Positions 1 through 9,732 of a stretch of 64,000 nt of DNA are shown piece by piece; positions within the stretch are counted from its first letter, which is position 1; each line of letters starts with the position of its first letter. The stretch is taken from NCBI RefSeq assembly GCF_008931805.1, contig NZ_CP044399.1, forward strand, positions 868,001-932,000, in the 5' to 3' direction. The translations under genes were made by a program, and so were the position numbers. The notes under the pieces were generated by a model, which was not told the origin of the DNA, ran no database searches, and saw only the letters and a program-made list of their open reading frames with translations. The stretch is from Moritella marina ATCC 15381. Its GTDB lineage: Bacteria; Pseudomonadota; Gammaproteobacteria; Enterobacterales; Moritellaceae.

Positions 1-15
1 AGTGTGAAATTATGA
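1..15 (+). CDS. Possible 3' end of the upstream gene (partial)
   Basis: The first bases read in frame as Ser-Val-Lys-Leu followed by TGA, and that TGA overlaps the ATG of the next gene in an ATGA arrangement. RND permeases are usually preceded by their membrane fusion protein, so this may be the tail of that gene. Only four codons are visible, so the assignment is inference. Confidence 0.3.
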   Translation, partial: SVKL

Positions 16-3000
16 GTGAACAGCATCAAGCACCGGCTAGCCATAGTCCATTAGAAGGCGTGATTAACTGGTTTGCGAACAACTCGGTTGCAGCGAATTT
101 ACTGCTTATTAGCATTATTTTACTTGGGGTCATGGCGTTAAGTAGCTTACGTAAAGAAGCGTTTCCGAGCATTGAACCGGATACTATTCGGGTATCGGTG
201 AATTACGACAGTGGTGATGCAAAACAAGCAGAAGAAGGTATCGCCATTAAGATCGAAGATGCACTGGAAACGGTTGCTGGTATTAAACGTATTACTTCAA
301 CATCTAACGCCAACGGCAGTTCAGTCAGTATCGAAAAAACCAGTGGTTATTCACTCGATACCTTACTGACTGATGTTAAAACCAATGTTGATGCGATCAA
401 TAATTTCCCCAGTGACGCTGAAAATCCGGTGATTGATAAAGCCCGTCGTCAGGACCATGCGTTGTGGGTGCAGTTATACGGCGATGCAGATCGCGCTACT
501 TTGCAGACTTTAGCGGAAAAATTAAAGTCCGATCTGTTAGCAAAATCTGGCATTCGCGATTTGGAGATTAAAGCCAACATTGAGCCGATGATCTCTATCG
601 AAGTTGATGAAGCTAAGTTACAAGCCTATGGCTTAACGATTGCGGATATTTCTGCGGCGATTAATGCCGAATCGGCTACCCCATTGACGACCAGTTTACG
701 CAATGGTGAAAAAGTCATGCGTTTGAAAGCGTCATCGCAGGCGTATCAGCAAAGTGAATTTGCCAGTATTCCGGTTATTACCGGCGGTAATGGTAGCGTT
801 ATTACCTTGGCCGATGTTGCCACTGTTACCGACACGTTTGCCGATGATAGCTATACCTTATCTCGTTATGACCAACAAAACGGCATGGGTATCGAGATCG
901 TGATGGATGATTTTGGCGACATCACGCAGATTGTAGAACAAGCGCAAGAAGTCGTTACTCAATGGCATGAACGCGGGTTATTACCTGCCGATGTTGAACT
1001 GGTTACTTGGTACGATCAAAGTGACACTATTACCGATCGTTTGTCTTTGCTCACCAAGAACGCATTAACGGGTATTGCCTTGGTGTTTATCGTCTTGGCG
1101 GTATTCTTGAATATTCGCGTGGCATTTTGGGTGGCGGCAGGACTGCCGTTTGTGTTATTTGGCACCTTATTCTTTATGCAGGACGCTTTCGTTGGCCTGA
1201 CGATTAATGAGATGACGACGTTCGGTTTTATCATGGCGCTGGGCATTGTCGTCGATGATGCAGTAGTGATTGGTGAGAGTATTTATACCACCCGTAAAGA
1301 AGAGGGCGATACTTTAGAGAACACGGTTAAAGGCACGATGAAAGTGGCTATCCCCACCTTGTTTGGTGTATTAACGACGGTTGCTGCGTTTGTTGCAATT
1401 GCCAATGTTGACGGTAATCTGGGAAAAATTTACGCGCAGTTTGCCGGTGTAGTGACGATTTGTTTATTGCTGTCGATGGTGGAATCAAAATTAATTTTGC
1501 CATCACATTTGGCGCATTTAAATACCGCACGTCAACCAACAACGGGGATTAAAGGGCTGTGGGCTCGTATTCAACACGCGGCAGATGCTGGGTTAGAATG
1601 GTTTAATGTATGTATTTACCGTAACGTGATTGAATGGTCACTGAAATTCCGTTATGCGGTTGTCTTGGCTTTCATTGCCTTGTTTATTTTGGTGGTTGGT
1701 TTGCCAATGACGGGCAGTGTTCGAGTGACGTTTTTCCCTGATATACCGGGTGATGTAGTGAGTGCTGACATCGTCATGCAAAACGATGCTAGTTTTGGTC
1801 AAACCCATACTAATTTACTGTGGTTAGAGCAAACGGCATTACAAGCGGATAATAACTTGCTGGTTAAATACGATGTGGCTAATCCCGCTGGGAATAGCGA
1901 GATCACCAGTTTACAGGTCATTGCTGAAGGTGACAGCTCGGGTAACTTGACGATCGAATTGGATGCTGACTCTGTTTATCCATCAAATGAATTTACTGCA
2001 GAGTGGCGGGCATTAGCGGGTTCACCTGAAGGCGTTAAAAAGCTTAAATTTCTTTCGAGTAAGCACATGGTTGATAACTTTAAAGTTGAGTTAAAATCGT
2101 GGGACGATGCGACAGTAAAAGCGGCGGGTACACAATTTAAAACGGCATTAGCGTCGATACCAGGGGTTAGCGGCATTGATGATAATCTTAATCCTGGTCA
2201 GCCGCAGGTGCGTTTTGTATTAACAGAACAAGGCCGTAGTTTGGGCATGGATACGGCGACCTTGTCGCAACAAGTATTGCAGGCGTTTGGTGGTGAGATC
2301 GTGCAGCGTTTCCAACGTGATAAAGACGAAGTTAAAGTACGTGTGCGTTATCCTGAAGCACAACGTCAAACGGTTGCTGATATTATGCAAGCGCGTGTGC
2401 GTACGCCAAATGGTACGGTTGTGCCTCTGAGCAGTGTGGCGAGTATTAGCAGTGAATATCAAGAAGATGAAATTACCCGTATTGACGGTTTACGGACCGT
2501 GTATTTAACAGCGTCGGTGGATAAATCGATATTGGCGTCGAATGAGCTAGTGGCTAATTTACAAGGTGATTTGGTGCCGGAGTTGGAACGACAGTTCCCT
2601 GAGTTAAATATCCATTTTGCCGGTGAAGCTGAAGAGCAGGGGGAGACGACAAGTTCAATGATTTCGGTCTTTGTTGGCGCGTTGTTGGCGATTTATGTGT
2701 TGCTGGCTATTCCACTTAAATCGTATATGCAGCCTGTGCTTATTATGTTTGCGATCCCGTTTGGTATTGTTGGCGCTATCTTGGGGCATTGGTTGAATGA
2801 TTTGACCATTAGTATTTTATCTTTGAATGGTATTTTGGCGTTAAGTGGTGTGGTGGTGAATGATAGTTTGTTGTTGGTTTCACGTTTTAATGAGTTGATG
2901 GCTGAGGCGAAGTTGTCGTTACATGATGCGATTGTTAAGGCGTGTAGTGGGCGCTTACGTGCGGTGTTGTTGACGTCGGTAACTACGTTTGCGGGACTTG

Positions 3001-3206
3001 CGCCTTTACTTGGTGAAACGTCGACGCAATCGCAATTTTTGATCCCTGCTGCGGCATCCTTAGGGTATGGGATCTTGTTTGCAACGCTGATCACTTTGGT
3101 GTTGATACCTGCTTTGTTGTTCATTCAATATGAAATTAAACAGTTTTTCGTTAATATGATGGGGAAAGGTGACGTTAATTTAAAAAAGGTAAATCATAAA
3201 TGTTAA
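12..3206 (+). CDS. RND family efflux pump permease (AcrB/MMPL-like inner membrane subunit)
   Basis: A 1064-residue inner membrane protein of normal RND permease length. One N-terminal membrane helix (about residues 23-45) precedes a periplasmic porter region. A helix cluster follows at about 340-500, then a second porter region and helices from about 880 to the end. The TM4 signature with two adjacent acidic residues, the proton-relay pair of RND pumps, is visible at D415-D416 within GIVVDDAVVIGES. It would drive proton-coupled export through a membrane fusion protein and an outer membrane channel, neither of which is encoded downstream. Its stop overlaps the start of the response regulator, so pump and two-component system are probably one transcript. 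The substrate cannot be told from sequence. Confidence 0.9.
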   Translation: MSEQHQAPASHSPLEGVINWFANNSVAANLLLISIILLGVMALSSLRKEAFPSIEPDTIRVSVNYDSGDAKQAEEGIAIKIEDALETVAGIKRITSTSNANGSSVSIEKTSGYSLDTLLTDVKTNVDAINNFPSDAENPVIDKARRQDHALWVQLYGDADRATLQTLAEKLKSDLLAKSGIRDLEIKANIEPMISIEVDEAKLQAYGLTIADISAAINAESATPLTTSLRNGEKVMRLKASSQAYQQSEFASIPVITGGNGSVITLADVATVTDTFADDSYTLSRYDQQNGMGIEIVMDDFGDITQIVEQAQEVVTQWHERGLLPADVELVTWYDQSDTITDRLSLLTKNALTGIALVFIVLAVFLNIRVAFWVAAGLPFVLFGTLFFMQDAFVGLTINEMTTFGFIMALGIVVDDAVVIGESIYTTRKEEGDTLENTVKGTMKVAIPTLFGVLTTVAAFVAIANVDGNLGKIYAQFAGVVTICLLLSMVESKLILPSHLAHLNTARQPTTGIKGLWARIQHAADAGLEWFNVCIYRNVIEWSLKFRYAVVLAFIALFILVVGLPMTGSVRVTFFPDIPGDVVSADIVMQNDASFGQTHTNLLWLEQTALQADNNLLVKYDVANPAGNSEITSLQVIAEGDSSGNLTIELDADSVYPSNEFTAEWRALAGSPEGVKKLKFLSSKHMVDNFKVELKSWDDATVKAAGTQFKTALASIPGVSGIDDNLNPGQPQVRFVLTEQGRSLGMDTATLSQQVLQAFGGEIVQRFQRDKDEVKVRVRYPEAQRQTVADIMQARVRTPNGTVVPLSSVASISSEYQEDEITRIDGLRTVYLTASVDKSILASNELVANLQGDLVPELERQFPELNIHFAGEAEEQGETTSSMISVFVGALLAIYVLLAIPLKSYMQPVLIMFAIPFGIVGAILGHWLNDLTISILSLNGILALSGVVVNDSLLLVSRFNELMAEAKLSLHDAIVKACSGRLRAVLLTSVTTFAGLAPLLGETSTQSQFLIPAAASLGYGILFATLITLVLIPALLFIQYEIKQFFVNMMGKGDVNLKKVNHKC

Positions 3207-3874
3207 ACCTGTTGTTAGTGGAAGATGATTTAGATTTAGCGACCGCTGTGGTTGATTATTTAGAGTTGGAAGATATTCAATGTGATCATGCCATGAATGG
3301 ACTCGCAGGTTTAAACATGATCATTGCTAATGATTATCAAGCCATTATTTTGGATTTGAATCTACCGAAAATGGACGGGTTAACTGTGTGCAAAAATATG
3401 CGAGAGCAGGGCATTGATACGCCGGTATTGATGTTGACGGCGCGTGATAGTTTGGATGATAAGTTGGTGGGGTTTGACTCTGGTGCCGATGACTATTTAA
3501 TTAAACCGTTTGCGATGGAAGAGTTAATCGTGCGAATGCAAGTATTGGCGCGTCGTCGCAGCGGGCAAGTGAAACGCTTAACGTTGGCGGATCTTGAATT
3601 AGACCTACAGCAGAAACAGGCATTCCGGGCTGGGCAGTTATTAAAGTTATCACCAACCGCGTGGAAGATCCTCGAAACATTAATGCGCGCCACCCCAAAT
3701 CCAGTGTCACGAGAAAAACTGATGCAAGCGGTGTGGGGGGATGATCAACCCGACAGTAACAGTTTAAAAGTACATATTTTCAATTTACGTAAACAGTTAG
3801 ATGCGGGCGATGTGCCGGCGTTATTACATACGATACCGGGTATTGGCTTTGCGTTGCGCACCCCATCGGCATAG
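3200..3874 (+). CDS. OmpR/PhoB-family response regulator
   Basis: A 224-residue two-domain regulator. The N-terminal receiver has the acidic pocket (E8, D9, D10), the phosphoacceptor D52 in DLNLPKMDG, and the conserved lysine K102 in YLIKPF. The C-terminal winged-helix DNA-binding domain runs from about 128 to 222. The start codon lies inside the last codons of the RND gene (an ATGTTAA overlap), which indicates translational coupling. The histidine kinase starts 6 bases after the stop. It resembles the QseB/PmrA-type subgroup, and the simplest role is control of the adjacent pump, which is inference from position. Confidence 0.92.
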   Translation: MLNLLLVEDDLDLATAVVDYLELEDIQCDHAMNGLAGLNMIIANDYQAIILDLNLPKMDGLTVCKNMREQGIDTPVLMLTARDSLDDKLVGFDSGADDYLIKPFAMEELIVRMQVLARRRSGQVKRLTLADLELDLQQKQAFRAGQLLKLSPTAWKILETLMRATPNPVSREKLMQAVWGDDQPDSNSLKVHIFNLRKQLDAGDVPALLHTIPGIGFALRTPSA

Positions 3875-3880
3875 GGCTAT

Positions 3881-5236
3881 ATGATGAAGTTAAGACCCAG
3901 TTTACGATTATATTTCCTTGGGGCTATGTTGTTCCTTGGTGTCAGTATGGCGATTACGTTTTCGGCGCTCACCGTGAACTATTTTGTTGAAGGCATGGAT
4001 TCGGTGTTACGTGGCACCATGGTTGAAGTTGCTGATACCGAAGGTTTAGCAGTACAGGACGGTAAGCCGGTTATGTTACTGGGTTTCCATGTCGCCAGTC
4101 GCTGGCAAGATTTACCTACTGAAGCCCGTGATATTTTTCCCGTTCCGCCGACTGCGATGTTTGAGTTTAATAAATACGTCGTGAAAGACGACTTCTTTTC
4201 ACCACCTAATGCGGTGCATTTTGTCATGGTGATGAAAACGAAACCGGGGCAACTACTGTATATTTATAAAACCTATAAAGGTGATTTGCATGCGCGCTTG
4301 TCCGATGGGCCAGGTTCGCAATTTTTTTGGATCTCGGTATTTGGTATCAGTGGTATTGTGGTTTTTGCCTTATTGTTGATCATGGTGATGCGCCGTGTGG
4401 CCTCGCCAGTTGAAGCATTACGCGATTGGGCCAAGTCATTAAATGCCGAAAGCTTGCAACAGCCTCCGCCAGAATTTAAGTACAAAGAATTGAATACCTT
4501 AGCAAAGATTGTCCATAATAGTCTGAGCTCGGTACAAGATAGTCTTAATTCGGTACAAGAAGGCCTTGATCGTGAACATGAGTTTTTACGTAATGCCAGT
4601 CATGAGTTACGAACCCCGATTGCTGTGATCCGTACTAATGTCGAGTTATTGAATAAAATAAACACTAAATCGCCGATGACTGTAAAACAACAGCAAGTGA
4701 TTGAGCGTATTGAACGGGCTGGTTTTACTATGAGTCATTTGACTGAGACCTTGTTGTGGCTGAGCCGAGATGAGTCGTTATCGTTAACGCTTGAACGCGT
4801 TAAGTTAGATGAATTGATCAGACAAACAGTCGACGATTTGAATTATTTATTACGTGGAAAGTCAGTCATTGTGGAGCTTAATACCAGTGAATGGCAAGTT
4901 GAATTACCCGCAACAGCTTGCCGTATTGTATTAGCTAACTTAGTGCGTAATGCATTTCAGCATACTCAAAGTGGTGTGGTGACGATTAATCAGCAGCAAG
5001 GCCTGGTTGTTATTCGGAACAGTAATGATGATCTGGATGATGCAGTTGCAGATAATGTTGGCAATGCAGGCGCTAATAGTCAAGATTTGGGCTTTGGTTT
5101 AGGGGTTAAATTAACCGATAAACTAACCGCGCGTTTTAACTGGCATCATCAACGATTAGTAGAAAGTTCAGGGCATAAAGTGACGGTTAACTTTAATACC
5201 CCGAATGACATTAAAACGGCGCTGGATAACGCTTAA
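3881..5236 (+). CDS. Membrane sensor histidine kinase, partner of the adjacent regulator
   Basis: A 451-residue kinase. A membrane helix lies near residues 9-31, a periplasmic sensor segment of about 115 residues follows, and a second helix sits near 148-168. A HAMP-like linker leads to the HisKA box HEFLRNASHELRTP with phosphoacceptor H241. The ATPase domain has an N box (NLVRNAFQHT) and a glycine-rich GFGLGV box. It would phosphorylate the regulator encoded just upstream. Its 3' end overlaps the convergent aldo-keto reductase gene by 26 bases, so no separate terminator fits between them. The ligand is unknown. Confidence 0.9.
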   Translation: MMKLRPSLRLYFLGAMLFLGVSMAITFSALTVNYFVEGMDSVLRGTMVEVADTEGLAVQDGKPVMLLGFHVASRWQDLPTEARDIFPVPPTAMFEFNKYVVKDDFFSPPNAVHFVMVMKTKPGQLLYIYKTYKGDLHARLSDGPGSQFFWISVFGISGIVVFALLLIMVMRRVASPVEALRDWAKSLNAESLQQPPPEFKYKELNTLAKIVHNSLSSVQDSLNSVQEGLDREHEFLRNASHELRTPIAVIRTNVELLNKINTKSPMTVKQQQVIERIERAGFTMSHLTETLLWLSRDESLSLTLERVKLDELIRQTVDDLNYLLRGKSVIVELNTSEWQVELPATACRIVLANLVRNAFQHTQSGVVTINQQQGLVVIRNSNDDLDDAVADNVGNAGANSQDLGFGLGVKLTDKLTARFNWHHQRLVESSGHKVTVNFNTPNDIKTALDNA

Positions 5237-6269
5237 ACACAGCATTAATATCGTTTAATGCTTGCGGTGTTAACGGGGTTGCAAAGGCGTTAATGTTTTC
5301 TATTAGCTGCGTCTGTGTTGTCGCGCCGATAATGGTCGAGGTGACACCATCAACCTGATCGCACCAGGCTAAGGCTAATTGCGCTGGGGTGATGCCACAT
5401 TGATGGGCAATCTCGGCATATTCAGCTGTCGCTAGCTGGGCTGCTTCCGTGTCTCTAAATAGTTTATTGCGTTGCGAGAATGTCCAGCGGCTGCCTTCTG
5501 GTCGCGCATTGTTTAAGTACTTGCCTGATAGCATACCCGTTGCCAGTGGTGACCACGGTAAATACGCAATGTCTTCATGCACGCAGTTTTCAATTAAATA
5601 CGGCCAGTCTTTGGCATGCAGCAAACTGAATTCATTTTGAATCGATACCATGCGCGGTAACGTGTGTTGCTCGCTGAGTTTTAGGTAGGTATTAATACCC
5701 CAAGTGGTGTCATCTGATAAACCACAAAAACGGATCTTACCAGCATCAACACAACGTTGTAAGCCTTTTAATATATCCAGCATTTGCGCGGTATGATCTG
5801 CGGTATTTATGTCGCTGAAACGAGTGTCATTAGGCGTATGGCGACCAAAATGCGGGTTAGGTCGATTGGGCCAGTGCAATTGAAACAAGTCAATATAGTC
5901 GGTTTGTAGACGCTTTAACGACGCGTCAACTGCTTCAACGACTGCATCACCCGTGATCGGCGCGCCATTACGTACCCAAGGTAAACCCGGACCGGCAATT
6001 TTAGTTGCTAATACTATGTCTTTGCGGCGCTGTGGGTTGGCGGCTAGCCAATTGCCGATAATAGTCTCGGTTTTACCATAGGTATCAGCAGACGGTGGCA
6101 CGGCATACATTTCTGCGGTATCGATAAAGTTAACGCCTTGCGCTAGGGCGTAGTCGATTTGTTGATTGGCATCTTGTTGGTTATTTTGAAAACCCCACGT
6201 CATGCTGCCTAAGCAAACGCGAGATACTGACAAACCACTACTACCAAGTATTGAAAATTGCATTGTCAT
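5211..6269 (-). CDS. tas: NADP(H)-dependent aldo-keto reductase, Tas-like
   Basis: A 352-residue TIM-barrel oxidoreductase whose length and sequence follow E. coli Tas. The catalytic tetrad is recognisable: Asp and Tyr in FIDTAEMYAVPPS, Lys in VLATKIAGPG and His in LFQLHWPNRP. A C-terminal IIGATT element fits cofactor binding. It would reduce aldehydes or ketones in the cytoplasm; Tas can suppress tyrosine auxotrophy in E. coli, but the natural substrate is unclear. A second in-frame ATG two codons later (6263) is also possible. It starts 2 bases after the stop of the HD-GYP gene, so the two are co-transcribed. Confidence 0.9.
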   Translation of the reverse strand: MTMQFSILGSSGLSVSRVCLGSMTWGFQNNQQDANQQIDYALAQGVNFIDTAEMYAVPPSADTYGKTETIIGNWLAANPQRRKDIVLATKIAGPGLPWVRNGAPITGDAVVEAVDASLKRLQTDYIDLFQLHWPNRPNPHFGRHTPNDTRFSDINTADHTAQMLDILKGLQRCVDAGKIRFCGLSDDTTWGINTYLKLSEQHTLPRMVSIQNEFSLLHAKDWPYLIENCVHEDIAYLPWSPLATGMLSGKYLNNARPEGSRWTFSQRNKLFRDTEAAQLATAEYAEIAHQCGITPAQLALAWCDQVDGVTSTIIGATTQTQLIENINAFATPLTPQALNDINAVFKRYPAPF

Positions 6270-6271
6270 CC

Positions 6272-7720
6272 TTAAGCTGCTTGTTGTTTTTCATCGTTAT
6301 AGGTTAGGGCAATACTAACAAACATTTGTTCACAATTAACAAATGCTTCAACAACCGCTGGATCAAAGTGGCTGCCATTACCCGCTAAGATAATTTCTTT
6401 GGCTTTATCGTGGCTAAAGGCCGGTTTATAAACTCGCTTAGAGATCAGTGCATCATACACATCGGCTAACGCCATCAAACGTCCTGATAATGGAATATCA
6501 TCACCACTTAATTGATAAGGATAACCACTGCCGTCCCACTTTTCATGGTGACTAAGGGCGATCTCGCGGGCGATAGCCAAGAAACTGTTTGAGCCCATTT
6601 GTTTTTCTGCCACGGCTATGGACTCTGCCCCTATCATTGCATGGGTTTTCATGATGGTAAATTCGTCATCGGTGAGCTTACCGGGTTTCAGTAAGATGGC
6701 ATCGGGGATACCGACTTTGCCAATGTCATGTAGCGGTGCTGATTTGTAGAGTAAATCAACCGTCTCATTAGTTAAGTAATCACGGTATTTAACGTGATTT
6801 TGTAGTTGAATCGCCAAAGCTCGCACGTATTCTTGGGTACGTAATATATGCCCGCCAGTTTCATTATCACGGGCTTCAGCCAGCGCTGATAAACCGACAA
6901 TCGCCACATCACGAGTTTGAATTACTTCGTCTTTACTTTGCGCAAGCTTACCGAGCATATCATTGGTGTAATACGCAATGATACCCAGTTCACCTTGATG
7001 TGAAACCGGTACGCGCACACTCAGATCGCCATTGGCAGCCGCGATCAAAGCCCGTTGCTGGTTATCTAATAGCAGTCGTAATAATTGCAACCAGTGGTAC
7101 ATGATGGTGCAGGTATAAATAATCAGTACCACAGCGACAAAGGCAAATTCTTTAATGATACTCACTAATGCCGCTTGCTCTTCTATTTGACCGATATTTT
7201 CGGTTAACCAGCGCACATCTTTAATCATGATCATGGCTAAGATCGTAGTCAACATCATCACGATAAACACCACCAAAGCAGCAAGTTGGCTGGCAATAGA
7301 ATGACGCATGTGGATCATTTTTTCTGGTAGGTGTTGGTATTCGGTGTGTGGGTAGTGTTTCACTTGCGCTTGCAGCGCTAAATCGAGACTAATGAGTGCC
7401 CCTAAACTGCCAATCCCAAACAGCACCTTTAAGCCGCTTTCAACTGGAAAGTCATAATAACTGTTATACCAAGCAGAAAGCGCGATTGCGCCAACAAGGA
7501 AAAGACTGACTTCTAGCAATACGTTTTTAAAACCGACGCGATCTTTGATCAACTTTGTTCTGAGCAAAAATAGCGTGGTGAACGTGATAAATGAATAGGC
7601 ACTCGTCTGCCAAATCGAAATGGACTCAATAAATGGGCATACACGACCACCATAAATACTGAATATGACGGCGGCGAAGAAGTAGTGTAGCGCAGCGCGT
7701 TGTTTTGTTAGTGTTAACAT
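6272..7720 (-). CDS. Membrane-anchored HD-GYP domain c-di-GMP phosphodiesterase
   Basis: Several membrane helices occupy roughly the first 240 residues, followed by a HAMP-like stretch and a C-terminal HD-GYP domain. The diagnostic motifs are HDIGKVGIP (near residue 330) and HHEKWDGSGYP (near 395), so the metal-binding phosphodiesterase site appears intact. It would linearise cyclic di-GMP at the inner membrane. I chose the ATG at 7720 (482 residues) because an AAGGA lies about 13 bases upstream. The frame stays open to an ATG at 7840, but that one has no ribosome binding site and would add a hydrophilic N-terminus. It forms an operon with the Tas-like reductase. Confidence 0.88.
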   Translation of the reverse strand: MLTLTKQRAALHYFFAAVIFSIYGGRVCPFIESISIWQTSAYSFITFTTLFLLRTKLIKDRVGFKNVLLEVSLFLVGAIALSAWYNSYYDFPVESGLKVLFGIGSLGALISLDLALQAQVKHYPHTEYQHLPEKMIHMRHSIASQLAALVVFIVMMLTTILAMIMIKDVRWLTENIGQIEEQAALVSIIKEFAFVAVVLIIYTCTIMYHWLQLLRLLLDNQQRALIAAANGDLSVRVPVSHQGELGIIAYYTNDMLGKLAQSKDEVIQTRDVAIVGLSALAEARDNETGGHILRTQEYVRALAIQLQNHVKYRDYLTNETVDLLYKSAPLHDIGKVGIPDAILLKPGKLTDDEFTIMKTHAMIGAESIAVAEKQMGSNSFLAIAREIALSHHEKWDGSGYPYQLSGDDIPLSGRLMALADVYDALISKRVYKPAFSHDKAKEIILAGNGSHFDPAVVEAFVNCEQMFVSIALTYNDEKQQAA

Positions 7721-8114
7721 CGTTATAGGTGCATTCCTTAGCTTGAGACTATCGTCAGTATACGGACTTTTTATCGATATGCCATGGTCCTTATTCGCTA
7801 TGATTTTATGATTTATCAAAGAAGTTAGCGGTAACTTCATAAAATAACTAATGGTTATTTAAATCAACAGCTTACAGGTGTTGGTAGCCATTTTTAGCAA
7901 CTGGCATTGCTCCGACCAGACATTTTACATTTCAATTTTTTGATCTTGTGCACACAAACGTGAAACATTGTCACATAACCTTACTACAACGCTATAGGTA
8001 CCTAGTTATTGGTAATGTTGAGTGTTCTAATACTTTTCTAGTACTTAAGGTTGCCGTATTTAATTTGATTGGGTGTAAGGCTAAGTCGTCATTACTTTAT
8101 TAGGAAAGAGAAAA
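7721..8114. other. Intergenic region between divergent HD-GYP and sigma factor genes
   Basis: It must hold the promoters of both divergent genes. An 8-base palindrome TGTGCACA and the string GTGAAACATTGTCAC lie near 7948-7975. The latter resembles a CRP site but has a 7-base spacer instead of 6. No small gene or strong terminator was seen. AGGAAAGAG just before 8115 is the ribosome binding site of the sigma factor gene. Confidence 0.4.
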
Positions 8115-8975
8115 ATGGATATATCTCATGAATCAAATGCATTAGACGTTTATATGCAACAGGTCAATAAAGGCCGTAAATTATTAACAAAAGAAGAAGA
8201 ATACGAACTTGCAGTTGCAGTTGGTGAAGGGGATTTACGGGCGAAGAACGAAATGATTGAAGCTAATTTACGTTTAGTTATCAGCGTGGCTAAGCGCTAT
8301 CAATATAGTTCGATCCCTTTGGTTGATATTATCCAAGAAGGTAATACCGGGTTAATCCGTGCAGTAGAGAAGTTTGATGCCAGTAAAGGTTATCGTTTTT
8401 CAACGTATGCAATTTGGTGGATCAAGAATAATATTGAGCGCAGTATTATGAATAACGCGCGCACGATCCGTATCCCTATCCATGTTGGTAAAATGCATAA
8501 AAGTATTGCTAAAGTAGCCAGAGAAATGGGGCTTGACGTTGGCAGTGATAATGACTTGGTCGTGATTGCCAAAGTATTAGAGATCGATGTTGAAGAAGTG
8601 ATGGATGTATTGTCTTATTACTTTAGTGAATTAAGTTTAGACAAAGGCATGATGACGGATAACGATTCAGTGACGACGCTGGGCGATATTATTGAAGATG
8701 AGACCACGAACACACCGGGTGACGAAATAGAAATCGGCAATACCCGTGACTATCTGTTGGCGTTATTAGAAAATCTGCCAACACTTGAACGCAGTGTTAT
8801 TGAATTACGATTTGGGTTAACAGGTGAAGAGCCTCTGAGCTTATTACGTATTGGCGAACGCTTATTAATATCGCGCGAAAAAGCCCGCACTATCATTCGC
8901 ACGAACCTGAGACGACTAAAGCCAAAATTATTAATTAATAGTGTTCAGCAGCATGATTACATCTCTAACTGTTAA
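8115..8975 (+). CDS. RpoS-like alternative sigma-70 family factor
   Basis: A 286-residue group 2 sigma factor with regions 1.2, 2, 3 and 4 in RpoS order (EANLRLVISVAKRY, DIIQEGNTGLIRAVEKFD, GYRFSTYAIWWI). It is shorter than housekeeping RpoS and differs where promoter contacts are made. In region 2.4, the RpoS WWIRQTIERAIM is WWIKNNIERSIM here (W101-W102, K104, N105, N106). In region 4.2, the usual LTRERVRQIQ is ISREKARTII (252-261). It is therefore probably a paralogue, comparable to RpoQ of some vibrios, with shifted promoter preference; that link is inference. An AGGA sits 9 bases before the ATG. Ogt lies convergently 22 bases downstream. Confidence 0.88.
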   Translation: MDISHESNALDVYMQQVNKGRKLLTKEEEYELAVAVGEGDLRAKNEMIEANLRLVISVAKRYQYSSIPLVDIIQEGNTGLIRAVEKFDASKGYRFSTYAIWWIKNNIERSIMNNARTIRIPIHVGKMHKSIAKVAREMGLDVGSDNDLVVIAKVLEIDVEEVMDVLSYYFSELSLDKGMMTDNDSVTTLGDIIEDETTNTPGDEIEIGNTRDYLLALLENLPTLERSVIELRFGLTGEEPLSLLRIGERLLISREKARTIIRTNLRRLKPKLLINSVQQHDYISNC

Positions 8976-8997
8976 GTGACTTAATCGTTAAGGGAGT

Positions 8998-9492
8998 TTA
9001 ATGCGATAACTCAAGCGCTAATAATTGCTGCTTTAATTCCAAGCCATAAGCATAACCAACCAACTTATTATTAGCGCCGATAACACGATGACAGGGAATA
9101 ATGATGGGGATCGGGTTTTTGTTATTCGCCATACCAACTGCACGTGATGCATTCGGGTTGCCCAGGCCTGCTGCAATGTCTTTATAGCGCCGTATTTCCC
9201 CATACGGAATTTTGATTAGTTGCTGCCAAGCGTGACGTTGAAATACAGTGCCTAGCGGATTTAATATCAGTTCAAACACTTTTCTTTTGTGAGTGAAATA
9301 TTCACGCAGTTGCTGCTTGGCTTCATTGAAATAGGTACTTGAATGGAGCCAGTCGGCTGAAATTTGGATGGGTTTAGTGCCATTATCGATCATGAGTTGG
9401 GTAATGCCTGCATCGTCACCCACTAAAATAATGTGACATTCTTGCTCACCAGTGGCAGAGGTATAATAGACGGTGAATTTATCGTAGTACAT
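8998..9492 (-). CDS. ogt: Methylated-DNA--protein-cysteine methyltransferase
   Basis: A 164-residue suicide DNA repair protein that moves the methyl group from O6-methylguanine (and O4-methylthymine) to its own cysteine. The active-site motif IPCHRV is present with acceptor C134, followed by the usual GYAYGLELKQQLLALE helix. The helix-turn-helix region upstream of it (GEIRRYKDIAAGLGNPNASRAVG) is intact. Length and absence of an Ada domain fit Ogt rather than Ada. It stands alone, with no neighbouring alkA or alkB. Confidence 0.92.
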   Translation of the reverse strand: MYYDKFTVYYTSATGEQECHIILVGDDAGITQLMIDNGTKPIQISADWLHSSTYFNEAKQQLREYFTHKRKVFELILNPLGTVFQRHAWQQLIKIPYGEIRRYKDIAAGLGNPNASRAVGMANNKNPIPIIIPCHRVIGANNKLVGYAYGLELKQQLLALELSH

Positions 9493-9732
9493 AACGGCGT
9501 TACAACTTAAACTATCGGGTGTTAGATACCTAAAGTTTAATTTAAAACTACAAAAAATGTTGTTATCTAGATCGGATAAATGAAAGCGTGGTTAATAAAT
9601 TGTGAGCACAACTCGCAAAGACTGCCAGCAAGAATACCAGCATAAGTACGGCGCATCTTAATGACTGGTTATGTTCACTATATCACTTGTAATGCTATGA
9701 CGTTGCGCCGTATATGACTTATTTTATCGTGT
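9493..9732. other. Intergenic region, no gene seen
   Basis: It contains the upstream region of ogt and the downstream region of the chemoreceptor gene, both read leftward. No convincing hairpin-plus-T-run or small gene was found. Confidence 0.35.

Noticed and set aside
7948-7975. CRP-like site before the sigma factor gene
   Set aside because: The half-sites GTGA and TCAC are separated by 7 rather than 6 bases, and the TGTGCACA palindrome nearby is too short to assign.
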